A DNA stretch of 64,000 bases, taken from Salinilacustrithrix sp034522155. GTDB taxonomy: Bacteria > Actinomycetota > Acidimicrobiia > Acidimicrobiales > Salinilacustritrichaceae. The notes beneath the pieces are model-generated. The model was given only the letters and a program-made list of their open reading frames with translations. It searched no databases and was not told the DNA's origin. A program made the translations under genes and the position numbers. The stretch covers positions 372,001 to 436,000 of the forward strand of contig JAXHLP010000005.1 of the NCBI GenBank assembly GCA_034522155.1. The letters run 5' to 3'. Of the stretch, positions 49,921-59,484 are shown piece by piece. The first letter of the stretch is position 1. The number at the start of each line of letters is the position of its first letter.

Positions 49921-51303
49921 TCAGATGCAGGCGTGGGCCCGGCGTCCGAAGTGCACGTAGGCGGGCCGAGAGGTCTCGTCGGTGTCCTCGTCGCCGTCCT
50001 CGTTCACCATCACGACCAGCGAGCTGACCCCGGTGTCGGGATCGGTGGTGCGGAATCGACCCTTGCCAACGGGTTCGAGCGTGAGCGTCCGTTCGCGCTG
50101 GCCGGCCAGGGAGAAGAGCTCGTCGGGAATGATGGTCATGCGCAGCGTGTCGTCGTCGCCGCTGGCGAGGGCGAGACGCTGGTGCATCCGCTCGTAGATC
50201 CCCGTGCACGCGCTCGCGTCGGGCCGTTCGTCGAGCGGGAGGGCCGGGGGGAGCTCGGGCGGTTGGCAACCGAGAACATCGGCGCCGACCGCCTCGAACA
50301 CCGCGTCGGCCACGTGATCGCCGGTGGGTGCGTTGGTGAGCACGACGATCGCCGCGTCCTCGTCAGGGATGACGCGGAGGAACGCACGCTGGCCGACCGT
50401 GTCGCCGTCGTGTCCGAAGACCTCGGTGCCGCCCCAGTCGGCGATGTTCCAGCCGAGCCCCCACTCCTCGGTGGCTCCGGGCACCTCGATCTGGGCCTCG
50501 CGCATCCGGGAGAGTGCCCGACCGGGCACGACCTGCTTGCCCTCGGCGTTCTTGCCGCCGGCCAGGTGGAACCGGGCGAAGCCCAACACGTCGCCGGCGT
50601 CGGCGATGACCCCACCGATGGGGACGTTGAACCGGGCCAGCGTCCACGGGTTCACCCGGGGACCGTCGTCGCCGAGACGATGTCCGGCGGCCACCCGGTG
50701 GATGATCGCCTGCTCGGCGAGCATGACCGTGCGCGCCAGCCCGAGCGGCCGCACCACCCGACGGTGCAGCGCCCGGGTGAAGTGGTCGCCGGTGGCGTCC
50801 TCGACCAGCCGACCGAGCACGCCGTAGCCGGCGTTGCAGTAGCTGAAGAGGTCGTCCGGCGCGTGCAGCTGCCCGAGGTCCTCCAGCGTGGACACATAGC
50901 GCCAGAGGGCGTCGGGGTTGCGCCCGCAGTCGAGGAAGTGATCGCCCTCGATGCCGCTCGTGTGGCTGAGGAGCTGACGGGGCGTGATCGTCAGCGTCGC
51001 CGTGTCGTCGCCCACCCGGAACTCCTGGAGAGCGCCGCGGACCGGTTCGTCGAGCTCGACGACGCCCGCGTGGACGAGCTGCATGATCAGCGTCGCCGTG
51101 TAGATCTTCGAGATCGACCCGATCTGGAACAGGGTGTCGGGAGTCGCGTCGATGCCGGTCGCCGCATTCGCCAGGCCCGACGCCACGACGAGCCGCTCGT
51201 CGCCCTGAATCACGCCGGCGACCGCGCCGGGGACGCCGTGCGCGTCGCACGTTTCGTCGAGGACGGACTGCAGCCTCGTTTCGAACGCATCGAGTGCAGG
51301 CAT
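49921..51303 (-). CDS. Serine hydrolase of the beta-lactamase/penicillin-binding fold (class C-like)
   Basis: A 460-residue protein. SxxK is Ser63-Ile-Ser-Lys66 in QIGSISKIYTA; the YxN motif is YCN in LFSYCNAGYGVLG; and the HxG motif appears in FGHDGDTVGQR. The N-terminal 330 residues form the beta-lactamase fold and the last 120 are a beta-rich domain (DUF3471-like). No signal peptide at ATG 51303, which was chosen because the longer frame runs antisense across the next gene. Possible roles are D-amino-peptide or ester hydrolysis; antibiotic resistance is not implied. Confidence 0.88.
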   Translation of the reverse strand: MPALDAFETRLQSVLDETCDAHGVPGAVAGVIQGDERLVVASGLANAATGIDATPDTLFQIGSISKIYTATLIMQLVHAGVVELDEPVRGALQEFRVGDDTATLTITPRQLLSHTSGIEGDHFLDCGRNPDALWRYVSTLEDLGQLHAPDDLFSYCNAGYGVLGRLVEDATGDHFTRALHRRVVRPLGLARTVMLAEQAIIHRVAAGHRLGDDGPRVNPWTLARFNVPIGGVIADAGDVLGFARFHLAGGKNAEGKQVVPGRALSRMREAQIEVPGATEEWGLGWNIADWGGTEVFGHDGDTVGQRAFLRVIPDEDAAIVVLTNAPTGDHVADAVFEAVGADVLGCQPPELPPALPLDERPDASACTGIYERMHQRLALASGDDDTLRMTIIPDELFSLAGQRERTLTLEPVGKGRFRTTDPDTGVSSLVVMVNEDGDEDTDETSRPAYVHFGRRAHACI

Positions 51304-51394
51304 GACCGCAGAAGGGTAGTGGCTCTCTTCGCGCCCGATGCGGGTCGCGACGGTGGGGTCCAGAGTCGATGGCGGACCCGCCGACGCTGGCCAA

Positions 51395-51400
51395 TAGCCT
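51395..51400 (+). promoter_or_regulatory. -10 element (TAGCCT) for the M24 peptidase
   Basis: TAGCCT followed by TCGCTGC and ATG 51408, leaderless spacing. Confidence 0.45.
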
Positions 51401-51407
51401 TCGCTGC

Positions 51408-52514
51408 ATGTTCGCCGAACGGGTCGAACGCGTCCGCAGCCGCATGGAGACGCTCGGTGTCGATGTCCTGCTGCTCTCGGTCGGGCCCGAGCTGCCCTAC
51501 CTGACCGGCTACGAGGCCATGCCGCTCGAGCGGCTGACCATGTTCGTCCTCGAGGCCGACGGACCCGGCATGCTGCTGATCCCCGAGCTGGAGGCGCCCC
51601 GGGTGCACGAGCGCCCCGACGTCTTCGACCTCGTGCCGTGGGGCGAGACCGAGGACCCCGTCGCGGTCGTGGCCGACCGCATCGCCGGTGCACCGGTCGC
51701 CGCCATCGGCGACCGGACCTGGGCCCGCTTCCTGGTCGACCTGCACCACGCCTGTCCGTCCACGGAGTTCCGCCGGGCGACACCGGTGGTTGGCCCCGTG
51801 CGGGAGGTCAAGGATCCCGCCGAGATCCGAGCACTCCGTGCGGCCGGCGCGGCCGCCGACCGGGTGGCTCGCCAGCTCCAGGGCGGCGAGATCCCGTTGC
51901 GTGGCCGTACCGAGGCCGAGGTGTCCGCCGATCTCGGTCGGCGGCTGATCGCCGAGGGCCATCACCGGGTGAACTTCGCGCTCGTGGCTGCTGGCGCGAA
52001 CGCCTCGTCGCCGCATCACGAACCCGGCGATCACGTCATCGAGGAGGGCGAGGCGGTGTTCTGCGACTTCGGCGGGACCATGCGCGGCCCCGGCGGCGTC
52101 GGTTACTGCTCGGACATGACCCGCGTGGTGGGTGTCGGGTCGGTGCCCGACGATCTGCGGCGCGCCTACGGCTCGCTGCGAGCCGCCCAGGCTGCCGCGG
52201 TGGCGAGTGCCACCGTCGGCGCCACCTGCGACTCGGTCGACCGGGTGGCCCGCCAGGCGCTCGCCGACGACGGCTGGGGCGAGTGGTTCATCCACCGCAC
52301 GGGCCACGGCATCGGCATCGAGGAGCACGAGGACCCCTACATCGTCGAGGGCAACACCGCTCCGCTCGCCCCCGGAAACGCGTTCTCCGTCGAGCCCGGC
52401 GTGTACCTGCCGGGGGAGTGGGGGATCCGCCTCGAGGACATCGTGATCGCCACCGACGGCGGGCCGGTCGCGTGCAACGAGGCCAGCCACGACCTGGTCG
52501 TCGTCGACGCGTGA
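51408..52514 (+). CDS. M24 family Xaa-Pro peptidase
   Basis: A 368-residue creatinase-fold metallopeptidase. Two-metal ligands are visible in order: Asp in FCDFGG, Asp in CSDMTR, His in GHGIGIEEHE, Glu in SVEPGVY and Glu in IRLEDIV. The N-terminal 135 residues form the usual substrate-positioning domain (YLTGYEAMPLERL). Cleaves N-terminal residues before proline. GTGA overlap with the following membrane protein gene. Confidence 0.94.
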   Translation: MFAERVERVRSRMETLGVDVLLLSVGPELPYLTGYEAMPLERLTMFVLEADGPGMLLIPELEAPRVHERPDVFDLVPWGETEDPVAVVADRIAGAPVAAIGDRTWARFLVDLHHACPSTEFRRATPVVGPVREVKDPAEIRALRAAGAAADRVARQLQGGEIPLRGRTEAEVSADLGRRLIAEGHHRVNFALVAAGANASSPHHEPGDHVIEEGEAVFCDFGGTMRGPGGVGYCSDMTRVVGVGSVPDDLRRAYGSLRAAQAAAVASATVGATCDSVDRVARQALADDGWGEWFIHRTGHGIGIEEHEDPYIVEGNTAPLAPGNAFSVEPGVYLPGEWGIRLEDIVIATDGGPVACNEASHDLVVVDA

Positions 52515-53362
52515 TCGAGCTCTCGGCCGCGACCTTCTGTCTGCAGTGGGCGACCGGGGGCCTCCTCTTCCTCTGGGTCACCACCCGTCGCCGCGAGGTC
52601 GGCATCGGCTACGGCTGGTTGATGCGGGGGACCTTCGGCCTCATAGCCGCCCTCGGTGTGTACATCGGCTTCCGCTACGAGGACGCGCTGATCCGCGAGG
52701 TCGCCGGTCTCGGCGTCGTGGCCGCGACCGCTGTCGCGCTCGGCGTGAGCATCGTCCGGCGCCGGGCCGGCGTCGCGGGTGAACGCGAGCGCGTCGCGGT
52801 GAAGTCGGCGCGCATCACCGAGATGACCGGCATCGAGCGCGACATCGACGGGCCCCGGGACGACGTTCCCGAGTTCCCGCCCACCCTCGACCTCGTGGCG
52901 CCCGTCATCGGCGCGCTCGGCCTGGTGGCCGCCGCCGTGGCCGACGGCGGCCCGCTGGCGCTCTCGCTGGCCCGCCTCCTCGCCGGCGCCGTGTTCCTCG
53001 GCGCGGTGACCGACGCCATGCTGCTCGGGCACTGGTACCTGGTCCAGCCCGGCCTGGCCCGTGGACCACTCAACGAGCTGGTCCGCTGGACCGGGTGGAG
53101 CTGGCCGGTCGAGGTCGCGGTGATGTTGCTGCCCACCGGCATGGTCTCGGTGCTCGACGGCACGATCGACGACGGCTACGGCGGCATCCTCGGCTGGTTC
53201 TGGCTCGCCTGCGCCATCACCACCATCGGCCTGGTCTTGGTCACCCGGGCCGCGCTGCGCGAGCGCTACTACTCCGCCGTCATGGCCGCCACCGGCCTGC
53301 TCTATCTCGCCATCCTCACCGGCTTCGGCACGGACCTCGTCGCGAGAGCCGTACTCGCTTGA
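52511..53362 (+). CDS. Polytopic membrane protein, function unknown
   Basis: A 283-residue protein with about eight hydrophobic segments: three near residues 1-75, a charged cytoplasmic loop (80-120, RRAGVAGERERVAVKSARITEMTG), then at least five more (125-283). A conserved-looking LLGHWYLVQPGLARGPLNELVRW sits in the second half, with a His-Trp-Tyr-Leu-Val-Gln core. No family identified. GTG overlap with the peptidase stop suggests co-translation. Confidence 0.72.
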   Translation: MIELSAATFCLQWATGGLLFLWVTTRRREVGIGYGWLMRGTFGLIAALGVYIGFRYEDALIREVAGLGVVAATAVALGVSIVRRRAGVAGERERVAVKSARITEMTGIERDIDGPRDDVPEFPPTLDLVAPVIGALGLVAAAVADGGPLALSLARLLAGAVFLGAVTDAMLLGHWYLVQPGLARGPLNELVRWTGWSWPVEVAVMLLPTGMVSVLDGTIDDGYGGILGWFWLACAITTIGLVLVTRAALRERYYSAVMAATGLLYLAILTGFGTDLVARAVLA

Positions 53363-53397
53363 CGTGGGGCGCAGTAGCGAAAACCCCGCGCATGGGG

Positions 53398-53403
53398 TGT
53401 ACT
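53398..53403 (+). promoter_or_regulatory. -10-like element (TGTACT) for ku
   Basis: TGTACT followed by GAACGGC and ATG 53411, the same spacing as the TAGNNT promoters. Confidence 0.3.
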
Positions 53404-53410
53404 GAACGGC

Positions 53411-54325
53411 ATGCCACGTGCCATCTGGAGCGGGTCGATCAGCTTCGGGCTGGTCAGCATCCCCGTGAAGCTCTACAGCGCCGTCAGCCGCAAGAGCGTC
53501 CGCTTCAACCAGATCGACAAGAACACCGGGGCCAGGGTCCGCTACAAGAAGGTGTCGGGTGAGACCGGCGACGAGGTCGCCAACGACGACATCGTCAAGG
53601 GCTACGAACTGCCGTCGGGCGAGTACGTGACCCTCGACGATGACGAGCTCGCCCAGCTCGACCCCAAGGCGAGCCGCACGATCGAGATCGAGGAGTTCGT
53701 CGACCTCGTCGACATCGACCCCATCTACTACGACTCCGCCTATCTGCTGGCCCCCGACAAGGCCACGGTCAAGCCCTACGCCCTGCTGTGCAAGGCGATG
53801 GAGGAGTCGGGCAAGGTCGGCATCGCCCGGGTCGTGATGCGCACCAAGCAGTACCTGTGTGCGGTGCGGCCCCAGGACGACGGCACCCTCGTGATGTCGA
53901 CCATGGTCTACGCCGACGAGATCAACGACCCGGCCCAGATCCCCGAGCTGGCCGAAGTGTCCGAGGTCGAGGTCTCCGACAGGGAGCTGACCATGGCCAA
54001 CCAGCTCATCGAGTCGCTCAGCGCCGAGTTCGATCCGGCCAAGTACGAGGACACCCATCGCGAGCAGGTGCTCGAGGTCATCGAACGCAAGGCTGCCGGC
54101 GAGGAAGACGTCATCGCCACGCCCGAGCCCCAGGAGGAGAAGGTGGTCGACCTCATGGCCGCCCTCGAGGCGTCGGTGTCCGCGGCCAAGGAAGCCCGCG
54201 GCCGGCACCCGACCTCGGCCGAGCCGGGCAAGGTCTCCAGCGACGAGATGGCCGGCACCGATGACGTGGATGCCGAGGACGAGAAGCCGGCGCGGAAGAA
54301 GAGTAAGTCCAAGAAGTCGGCCTGA
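53411..54325 (+). CDS. ku: Non-homologous end-joining protein Ku
   Basis: A 304-residue bacterial Ku homodimer subunit that rings broken DNA ends and recruits ligase. MPRAIWSGSISFGLVSIPVKLYSAV is the universal start; VRYKKVSGETGDEVANDDIVKGYEL and EIEEFVDLVDIDPIYYDSAYLL follow, and the core ends near residue 250. The tail (ARKKSKSKKSA) is lysine-rich, as in Ku proteins that bind DNA non-specifically. Followed 31 bases later by the LigD-type polymerase gene. Confidence 0.96.
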   Translation: MPRAIWSGSISFGLVSIPVKLYSAVSRKSVRFNQIDKNTGARVRYKKVSGETGDEVANDDIVKGYELPSGEYVTLDDDELAQLDPKASRTIEIEEFVDLVDIDPIYYDSAYLLAPDKATVKPYALLCKAMEESGKVGIARVVMRTKQYLCAVRPQDDGTLVMSTMVYADEINDPAQIPELAEVSEVEVSDRELTMANQLIESLSAEFDPAKYEDTHREQVLEVIERKAAGEEDVIATPEPQEEKVVDLMAALEASVSAAKEARGRHPTSAEPGKVSSDEMAGTDDVDAEDEKPARKKSKSKKSA

Positions 54326-54356
54326 GCGGCGCCGACTGACGAGCGGAGCGAGTGGG

Positions 54357-55253
54357 TTGGCTGACACCGTTGTCGAGCTGGAGGGCCACCGGCTCCGGGT
54401 CCGCAACCTCGACAAGGTCCTGTACCCCGCGGTCGGGTTCACCAAGGCCGAGGTCATCGACTACTACGTGCGCGTCGCGCCGGCGATGCTTCCCCACGTC
54501 CGGGGTCGGGGGCTGACCTTCAAGCGCTACCCAGACGGGGTCGAGGCCGACTCGTTCTTCGAGAAGCGCTGTCCCGGGCATCGTCCTGACTTCGTGGGGA
54601 CCGTGTTGGGCCCCGGTGACCGTCAAGGCGGCATCGAGTACTGCTGCCTGGACTCGGTGGCGGCGCTGGCGTGGGCCGCCAACATGGCCGCGCTCGAGAT
54701 TCACGCGCCCATGGCCACCGGCGACGACATCGACGCTCCCCGGTCCTGCGTCTTCGACCTCGACCCGGGTGCCCCGGCCGACCTCACCGATTGCGCCCGC
54801 GTCGGGCTCGCCATCCGCGACGTGCTCGACGGCATCGGCCTCGAGTGCCACGCCAAGACGTCCGGCTCGAAGGGCATGCAGCTCTATGTCCCGTTGAACA
54901 CGCCGCACACCCACGACCACGCCGGCGCCTTCGCCCATGCCGTGGCCCAGGTCCTGGAGAAGCACCGGCCCGATGAGGTCACCTCCGTGATGGCCAAGAA
55001 GCAGCGTCCGAGCAAGGTTTTCATCGACTGGAGCCAGAACAGCCGCCACAAGACCACGATCGCGGCCTACTCGCTGCGCGCCCGACCCGAGCCGACCGTG
55101 TCGACCCCGGTGAGCTGGGACGAGGTGAGCGACGCCGCCGCCGGCGACGTGCTCTCCTTCACCGCGCCCGAGGTCCTCGATCGAGTGGCACGCCTCGGAG
55201 ACCTCTTTGCGCCGGTGGCCGAGGTCGAACAGGAACTGCCGCGCGTGGGCTAG
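54357..55253 (+). CDS. LigD-type DNA polymerase (stand-alone primase-polymerase)
   Basis: A 298-residue polymerase domain like that of LigD: FFEKRCPGHRPDF, the metal-binding FDLDPG, SGSKGMQLYVPL, and the late VFIDWSQNSRHKTTIAAYSLR. It fills gaps with (ribo)nucleotides at end-joining sites. No ligase or phosphoesterase domain is attached, so this is the polymerase alone. TTG 54357 was chosen as start because homology begins at ADTVVELEGHRLRVRN; it is an uncommon start codon. Its stop overlaps convergent metH by four bases. Confidence 0.9.
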   Translation: MADTVVELEGHRLRVRNLDKVLYPAVGFTKAEVIDYYVRVAPAMLPHVRGRGLTFKRYPDGVEADSFFEKRCPGHRPDFVGTVLGPGDRQGGIEYCCLDSVAALAWAANMAALEIHAPMATGDDIDAPRSCVFDLDPGAPADLTDCARVGLAIRDVLDGIGLECHAKTSGSKGMQLYVPLNTPHTHDHAGAFAHAVAQVLEKHRPDEVTSVMAKKQRPSKVFIDWSQNSRHKTTIAAYSLRARPEPTVSTPVSWDEVSDAAAGDVLSFTAPEVLDRVARLGDLFAPVAEVEQELPRVG

Positions 55254-58200
55254 CGGGCGATGAAGTACTTGGCCCTCGGGTGGTGGCAGATGATGGCCGA
55301 GGTGGTCTGCTCGGGCTGGTACTGGAAGCCGGTTTCCTCGCTGACCTCGATGCCGAGGCGATCGGCACCGAGCAGGTCGGCGACCTTCTCGTTGTCCTCG
55401 AGGTCGGGGCAGGCCGGGTAGCCCCACGAGTAGCGGCCACCGTGGTAGTGCTGGCGGAACAGGCCGTGGAGGTTGTCGGCATCGTCGCCGTCGATGCCCA
55501 GCTCCTCGCGGATGCGGCGGTGCCACAGCTCGGCCAGGGCCTCGGCCATCTCCACGCCGATGCCGTGCAGCATCAGGTAGTCCTGGTACTTGTCGGCCGC
55601 GAAGAGCTCGGCGCAGCGCTCGCTCACCGTCGGGCCCATGGTCACGATGTGGAACGCGGCCACGTCGACCTCACCGGAGTCGATGGGCCGGAACATGTCG
55701 GCGATGCAGAGGAACGGTTCCTTCTTCTGGCGCGGGTAGCTGAACCGGCAGCGCTCCTCGGTGGCCGTCTCGTCGGTCCAGATCACCACGTCGTTGCCGT
55801 CGCCGTTGGCCGGGAAGTAGCCGTAGACGACCATCGGCTGGAGCAGACCGTCGGCCTTGGCCTCGGCGAGCTGGGCGCGGAACTGGGGTCGGATGCGGTC
55901 CTTGAACTCGGCGTCGGTCTCCTTGTCGCCGTCCGGCTTGGTCTCGGGCCGGAACTGCCACTGGTTGCGGAAGAGCGCGGTCTCGTTGACGTAGCCGGCG
56001 ATGTCGTCGAGCGGCACGCCCTTGACCACCTGGCTGCCCCAGAAGGGCGGGGTGGGGATCGGGTTGTCGGTGACGACCTCGGGGGAGCGGTCGGGGAGCT
56101 CGACCTCGGGTTCGTCGGACTTCTCGGCCACGCCGGCACGGGCACGGACCTTGGACTCGGACGGGACCACGCCCCATTCGGGGTCGTCGTCCTCCCCGCC
56201 GGTGCGGATCGAGAGGAGGCGGTCCATGGTGTAGAGCCCCTCGAACGCGTCCTTGCCGTAGAAGAGGCGCCCCTCGTAGACCTCGCGCAGGTCGCGCTCG
56301 ACGTAGCTGCGGGTGAGCGCGGCACCGCCGAGCAGGATGGGGATGTCGAGGTCCTGCGAGTTCAGCTCCTCGAGGTTCTCGCGCATGATCAGCGTCGACT
56401 TCACGAGCAGGCCGGACATGCCGACCGCATGCGCGTCGACCTCGTCGACGGCCTTCATCATGTCGCTGATGGGGACCTTGATCCCGAGGTTGAACACGTC
56501 GTAGCCGTTGTTGGTGAGGATGATGTCGACGAGGTTCTTGCCGATGTCGTGGACGTCGCCCTTCACCGTGGCCAGCACGATGCGGCCCTTGGTGTCCTCG
56601 GCGTTCTTCTCCATGAAGTTCTCGAGGTGGGCCACGGCCGTCTTCATGGTCTCGGCCGACTGGAGCACGAACGGCAGCTGCATCTCGCCGGAGCCGAAGC
56701 GGTCGCCGACGATCTTCATACCGGCCAGGAGGTGGTTGTTGATGATGTCGAGTGGTTCGATGCCCTCGTCGAGCGCCTCGTCGAGCTCCTCCACCAGCCC
56801 GTCGCGGTCGCCGTCGATGATCCGGGCCTCGAGGCGATCGGCGACCGGCCAGTCGGAGCGGTCCTCCTTGATCTCCTTGACCGACTCGACGTCGGCGAAC
56901 AGCTCGATGACCTTCGACAGCGGGTCGTAGTTGGCGTCGCCCTCGGCGAGGGCGCCCTCGGTGCCCCGGCGGTCGTAGATCAGGTCGAGGCACGCGTCGC
57001 GCTGATCCTCGGGAATGCGGGCCAGGGGTACGATCTTGCCGGCGTGGACGATGGCCGAGTCGAGGCCAGCCTTGGCGGCCTCGTCGAGGTACACCGAATT
57101 GAGCACGTGGCGGGCCGAGGCCTTCAGGCCGAAGCTGATGTTGGAGAGCCCGAGCGTGGTGTGGACCCCGGGGAGGTTCTCCTTGATGAGCTTGATGCCC
57201 TCGAGGGTGTTGAGACCGTCCTGGCGCGACTCTTCCAGGCCGGTGCCGAGGGTGAGTGCCAACGGGTCGAAGATCAGATCGCTGGGCTCGAGGCCGTACT
57301 TCTCCACGGCGATGTCGTGGATCGACTTCGCCGCCCGCAGCTTCCACTCCGGAGTCCGGGCCTGGCCCTCCTCGTCGATGCAGGTGCAGACCACGGCCGC
57401 GCCGTGCTCCCTGGCGAGGGTGAAGAACCGGTCGAACCGGGTCCCGGGAGCGTCGCCGTCCTCGAGGTTCACCGAGTTCAGGATCGGCCGGCCGCCGAGC
57501 AGTTCGAGCGCGGTCTCGACAACTTCGGGCTCGGTGGAGTCGATCATCAGCGGCGCGGTGGACTGGGTGGCGAAGCGGGAGGCGATCTCGGCCATGTCCT
57601 CGGTGCCGTCGCGGCCGACGTAGTCGACGCAGACGTCGATGACATGGGCCCCGCCGGCGATCTGATCGCGCAGCATCTTGACGGTGGCGTCCCAGTCGCC
57701 GTCGACCATGGCCTCGCGGAAGGCCTTCGAGCCGTTGGCGTTGGTGCGCTCGCCGATCAGCATGATCGACGCGTCCTGCTCGATGGGCATGAAGCTGTAG
57801 ATCGACGCCGCGCCCGGCACGTGCTCGGGCTCACGCTTGGCCGGGGTCAGGTCCTTGCAGTTCTCGGCCAGCAGGCGGATGTGGTCCTCGTTGGTGCCAC
57901 AGCAGCCGCCCACCACCTGGATGCCGTACTCGGTGATGAACCGGGTCTGGGCCTCGAGCAGCCCCTCGGGCGTCAGGTCGTAGACCATCTCGCCGTCGAC
58001 GACCTTGGGCAGCCCGGCGTTGGGCAGCGCCGAGACCGGCATGCGCGAGTGCTGGGAGAGGTAGCGCAGGTGCTCGCTCATCTCGCCCGGACCCGTGGCG
58101 CAGTTGAGGCCCACGATGTCGATGTCCATCGGGTCGAGCGTGGCCAGCGCGGCGCCGATCTCGGTGCCCGGCAGCATCGTGCCCGTGAGCTCGATGGTCA

Positions 58201-58777
58201 CCTGCACCTGGAACGGAACCTCGCGGCCCACCGACTTCATCGCCCGCCGGCAACCGTTGATGGCGGCCTTGGTGGTGAGCAGGTCGTTCTGGGTCTCGAT
58301 GAGGAAAAGGTCGACGCCACCCTCGAGCAGGCCCACGGCCTGGACCTCGTAGGCGTCGAGGAGCTCCCGGTAGGTGATGTGGCCGAGCGTGGGCATCTTG
58401 GTGCCCGGCCCGATCGAGCCGGCCACGAAGCGGGGCGAGCCGTCGGTGGCGAAGTCGGTGGCCACGTTCTTGGCGATCTTGGCGGCCTCGACGTTGAGCT
58501 CGTGGGCGCGATGGGCGATGTCGTACTCGTTCAGCGTCACGGCGAACGCGCCGAAGGTCGCGGTCTCGGTGACGTCGCAGCCGGCGGAGAAGTAGGTCTC
58601 GTGGAGTCCCTGGATCACATCCGGCCGCGTCACCGCCAGCATCTCGTTGCATCCCTCGAACTCCTCGCCGCCGAAATCGTCGGCGGTGAGGCCGGGGAGC
58701 GTCTGGACATAGGTGCCGAAGGCGCCGTCGTAGACCACGACGCGTTCGGCGATGAGATCGAGGAAGGATGTCGTCAC
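55250..58777 (-). CDS. metH: Methionine synthase, cobalamin-dependent
   Basis: A 1175-residue modular enzyme transferring a methyl group from methyltetrahydrofolate to homocysteine through methylcobalamin. Order: homocysteine domain (1-330, zinc cysteines ending GGCCGTNEDH), pterin domain (345-620, IGERTNANGS), cap (640-735), B12-binding domain (735-880, DVHDIGKNLVDIIL with the DxHxxG lower-ligand His), and activation domain (880-1175, LAELWHRRIREELGI, YSWGYPACPDLEDN). All modules are intact. GTG 58777, with TAGGCT nine bases upstream on that strand; no cobalamin or SAM riboswitch is apparent. Confidence 0.97.
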   Translation of the reverse strand: MTTSFLDLIAERVVVYDGAFGTYVQTLPGLTADDFGGEEFEGCNEMLAVTRPDVIQGLHETYFSAGCDVTETATFGAFAVTLNEYDIAHRAHELNVEAAKIAKNVATDFATDGSPRFVAGSIGPGTKMPTLGHITYRELLDAYEVQAVGLLEGGVDLFLIETQNDLLTTKAAINGCRRAMKSVGREVPFQVQVTIELTGTMLPGTEIGAALATLDPMDIDIVGLNCATGPGEMSEHLRYLSQHSRMPVSALPNAGLPKVVDGEMVYDLTPEGLLEAQTRFITEYGIQVVGGCCGTNEDHIRLLAENCKDLTPAKREPEHVPGAASIYSFMPIEQDASIMLIGERTNANGSKAFREAMVDGDWDATVKMLRDQIAGGAHVIDVCVDYVGRDGTEDMAEIASRFATQSTAPLMIDSTEPEVVETALELLGGRPILNSVNLEDGDAPGTRFDRFFTLAREHGAAVVCTCIDEEGQARTPEWKLRAAKSIHDIAVEKYGLEPSDLIFDPLALTLGTGLEESRQDGLNTLEGIKLIKENLPGVHTTLGLSNISFGLKASARHVLNSVYLDEAAKAGLDSAIVHAGKIVPLARIPEDQRDACLDLIYDRRGTEGALAEGDANYDPLSKVIELFADVESVKEIKEDRSDWPVADRLEARIIDGDRDGLVEELDEALDEGIEPLDIINNHLLAGMKIVGDRFGSGEMQLPFVLQSAETMKTAVAHLENFMEKNAEDTKGRIVLATVKGDVHDIGKNLVDIILTNNGYDVFNLGIKVPISDMMKAVDEVDAHAVGMSGLLVKSTLIMRENLEELNSQDLDIPILLGGAALTRSYVERDLREVYEGRLFYGKDAFEGLYTMDRLLSIRTGGEDDDPEWGVVPSESKVRARAGVAEKSDEPEVELPDRSPEVVTDNPIPTPPFWGSQVVKGVPLDDIAGYVNETALFRNQWQFRPETKPDGDKETDAEFKDRIRPQFRAQLAEAKADGLLQPMVVYGYFPANGDGNDVVIWTDETATEERCRFSYPRQKKEPFLCIADMFRPIDSGEVDVAAFHIVTMGPTVSERCAELFAADKYQDYLMLHGIGVEMAEALAELWHRRIREELGIDGDDADNLHGLFRQHYHGGRYSWGYPACPDLEDNEKVADLLGADRLGIEVSEETGFQYQPEQTTSAIICHHPRAKYFIAR

Positions 58778-58926
58778 GGTTGTGCGAGCCTACCGACGGG
58801 GGCGCCGGGGGCCGAGATCGGAAAGGGGCCGGCGCGAAGGGGGCAGGTGTCGCCGGTCCCCGTGTTTCCGGGGCTGGTCGGGCGGGTAGCGTCCCCGAGA
58901 GCACGAATCCGCCAGAGTGGAGCCCG

Positions 58927-59484
58927 ATGAGCAAGCTGTACACCGGCAAGGGCGACGACGGGACCACCGGCCTGTTCTACGGCGGCCGGGTGACCAAGGA
59001 CGATGCCCGTCCCGAGGCCTATGGCACCGTCGACGAGGCCCAGGCCGCCATCGGACTGGCCCGCGCGTCGCTCGAGCGGGGGAGCGAGCTCGACGAGTTG
59101 CTGGTCGAGGTCGAGCGCCACCTCTACGTGCTCATGGCCGAGCTCGCGACGCTCCCCGAAAACCACCACAAGCTCGATGCGGGGGTCACCCTCGTCACCG
59201 AGGCGATGGTCGAGCGCCTGTCGACCGCCACCGACGACATCGGCGAACGGTTCGAGTTCCCCACCGAGTTCGTGGTGCCCGGCCAGCACGAGACCGCCGC
59301 GCGTCTCGACGTCGCCCGCACCGTCGCCCGACGAGCCGAGCGGGCGTGCATCCCCGTGCACACCCCGGACTCCCAGGTGATCCCGTACCTCAACCGCCTC
59401 TCGTCGCTGCTGTGGGTGGCGGCCCGCTGGGTCGAGTCCGGCGACGTGCTCCTCTCGAAGAACGACTCCCCGGAGGACCGATGA
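58927..59484 (+). CDS. Cob(I)alamin adenosyltransferase, PduO type
   Basis: A 185-residue trimeric enzyme that transfers the adenosyl group of ATP to cob(I)alamin. Start KLYTGKGDDGTTGLFYGGRVTKDD is the ATP site; YGTVDEAQAAIGLAR, ARLDVARTVARRAER and YLNRLSSLLWVAAR are family motifs. Divergent from metH, 149 bases apart, placing two B12 genes back to back, though one needs methyl- and the other makes adenosyl-B12. ATGA overlap with pepA. Confidence 0.93.
   Translation: MSKLYTGKGDDGTTGLFYGGRVTKDDARPEAYGTVDEAQAAIGLARASLERGSELDELLVEVERHLYVLMAELATLPENHHKLDAGVTLVTEAMVERLSTATDDIGERFEFPTEFVVPGQHETAARLDVARTVARRAERACIPVHTPDSQVIPYLNRLSSLLWVAARWVESGDVLLSKNDSPEDR

Noticed and set aside
58778..58926. Possible cobalamin or SAM riboswitch before metH
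   Set aside because: I looked for conserved riboswitch boxes and found none; a -10 nine bases before the start leaves no room for a leader RNA.
55280..58930. A 1216-codon open frame on the plus strand opposite metH
   Set aside because: It is antisense to an unmistakable MetH, and such long open frames are expected opposite GC-rich genes; its translation is low-complexity with no domain.
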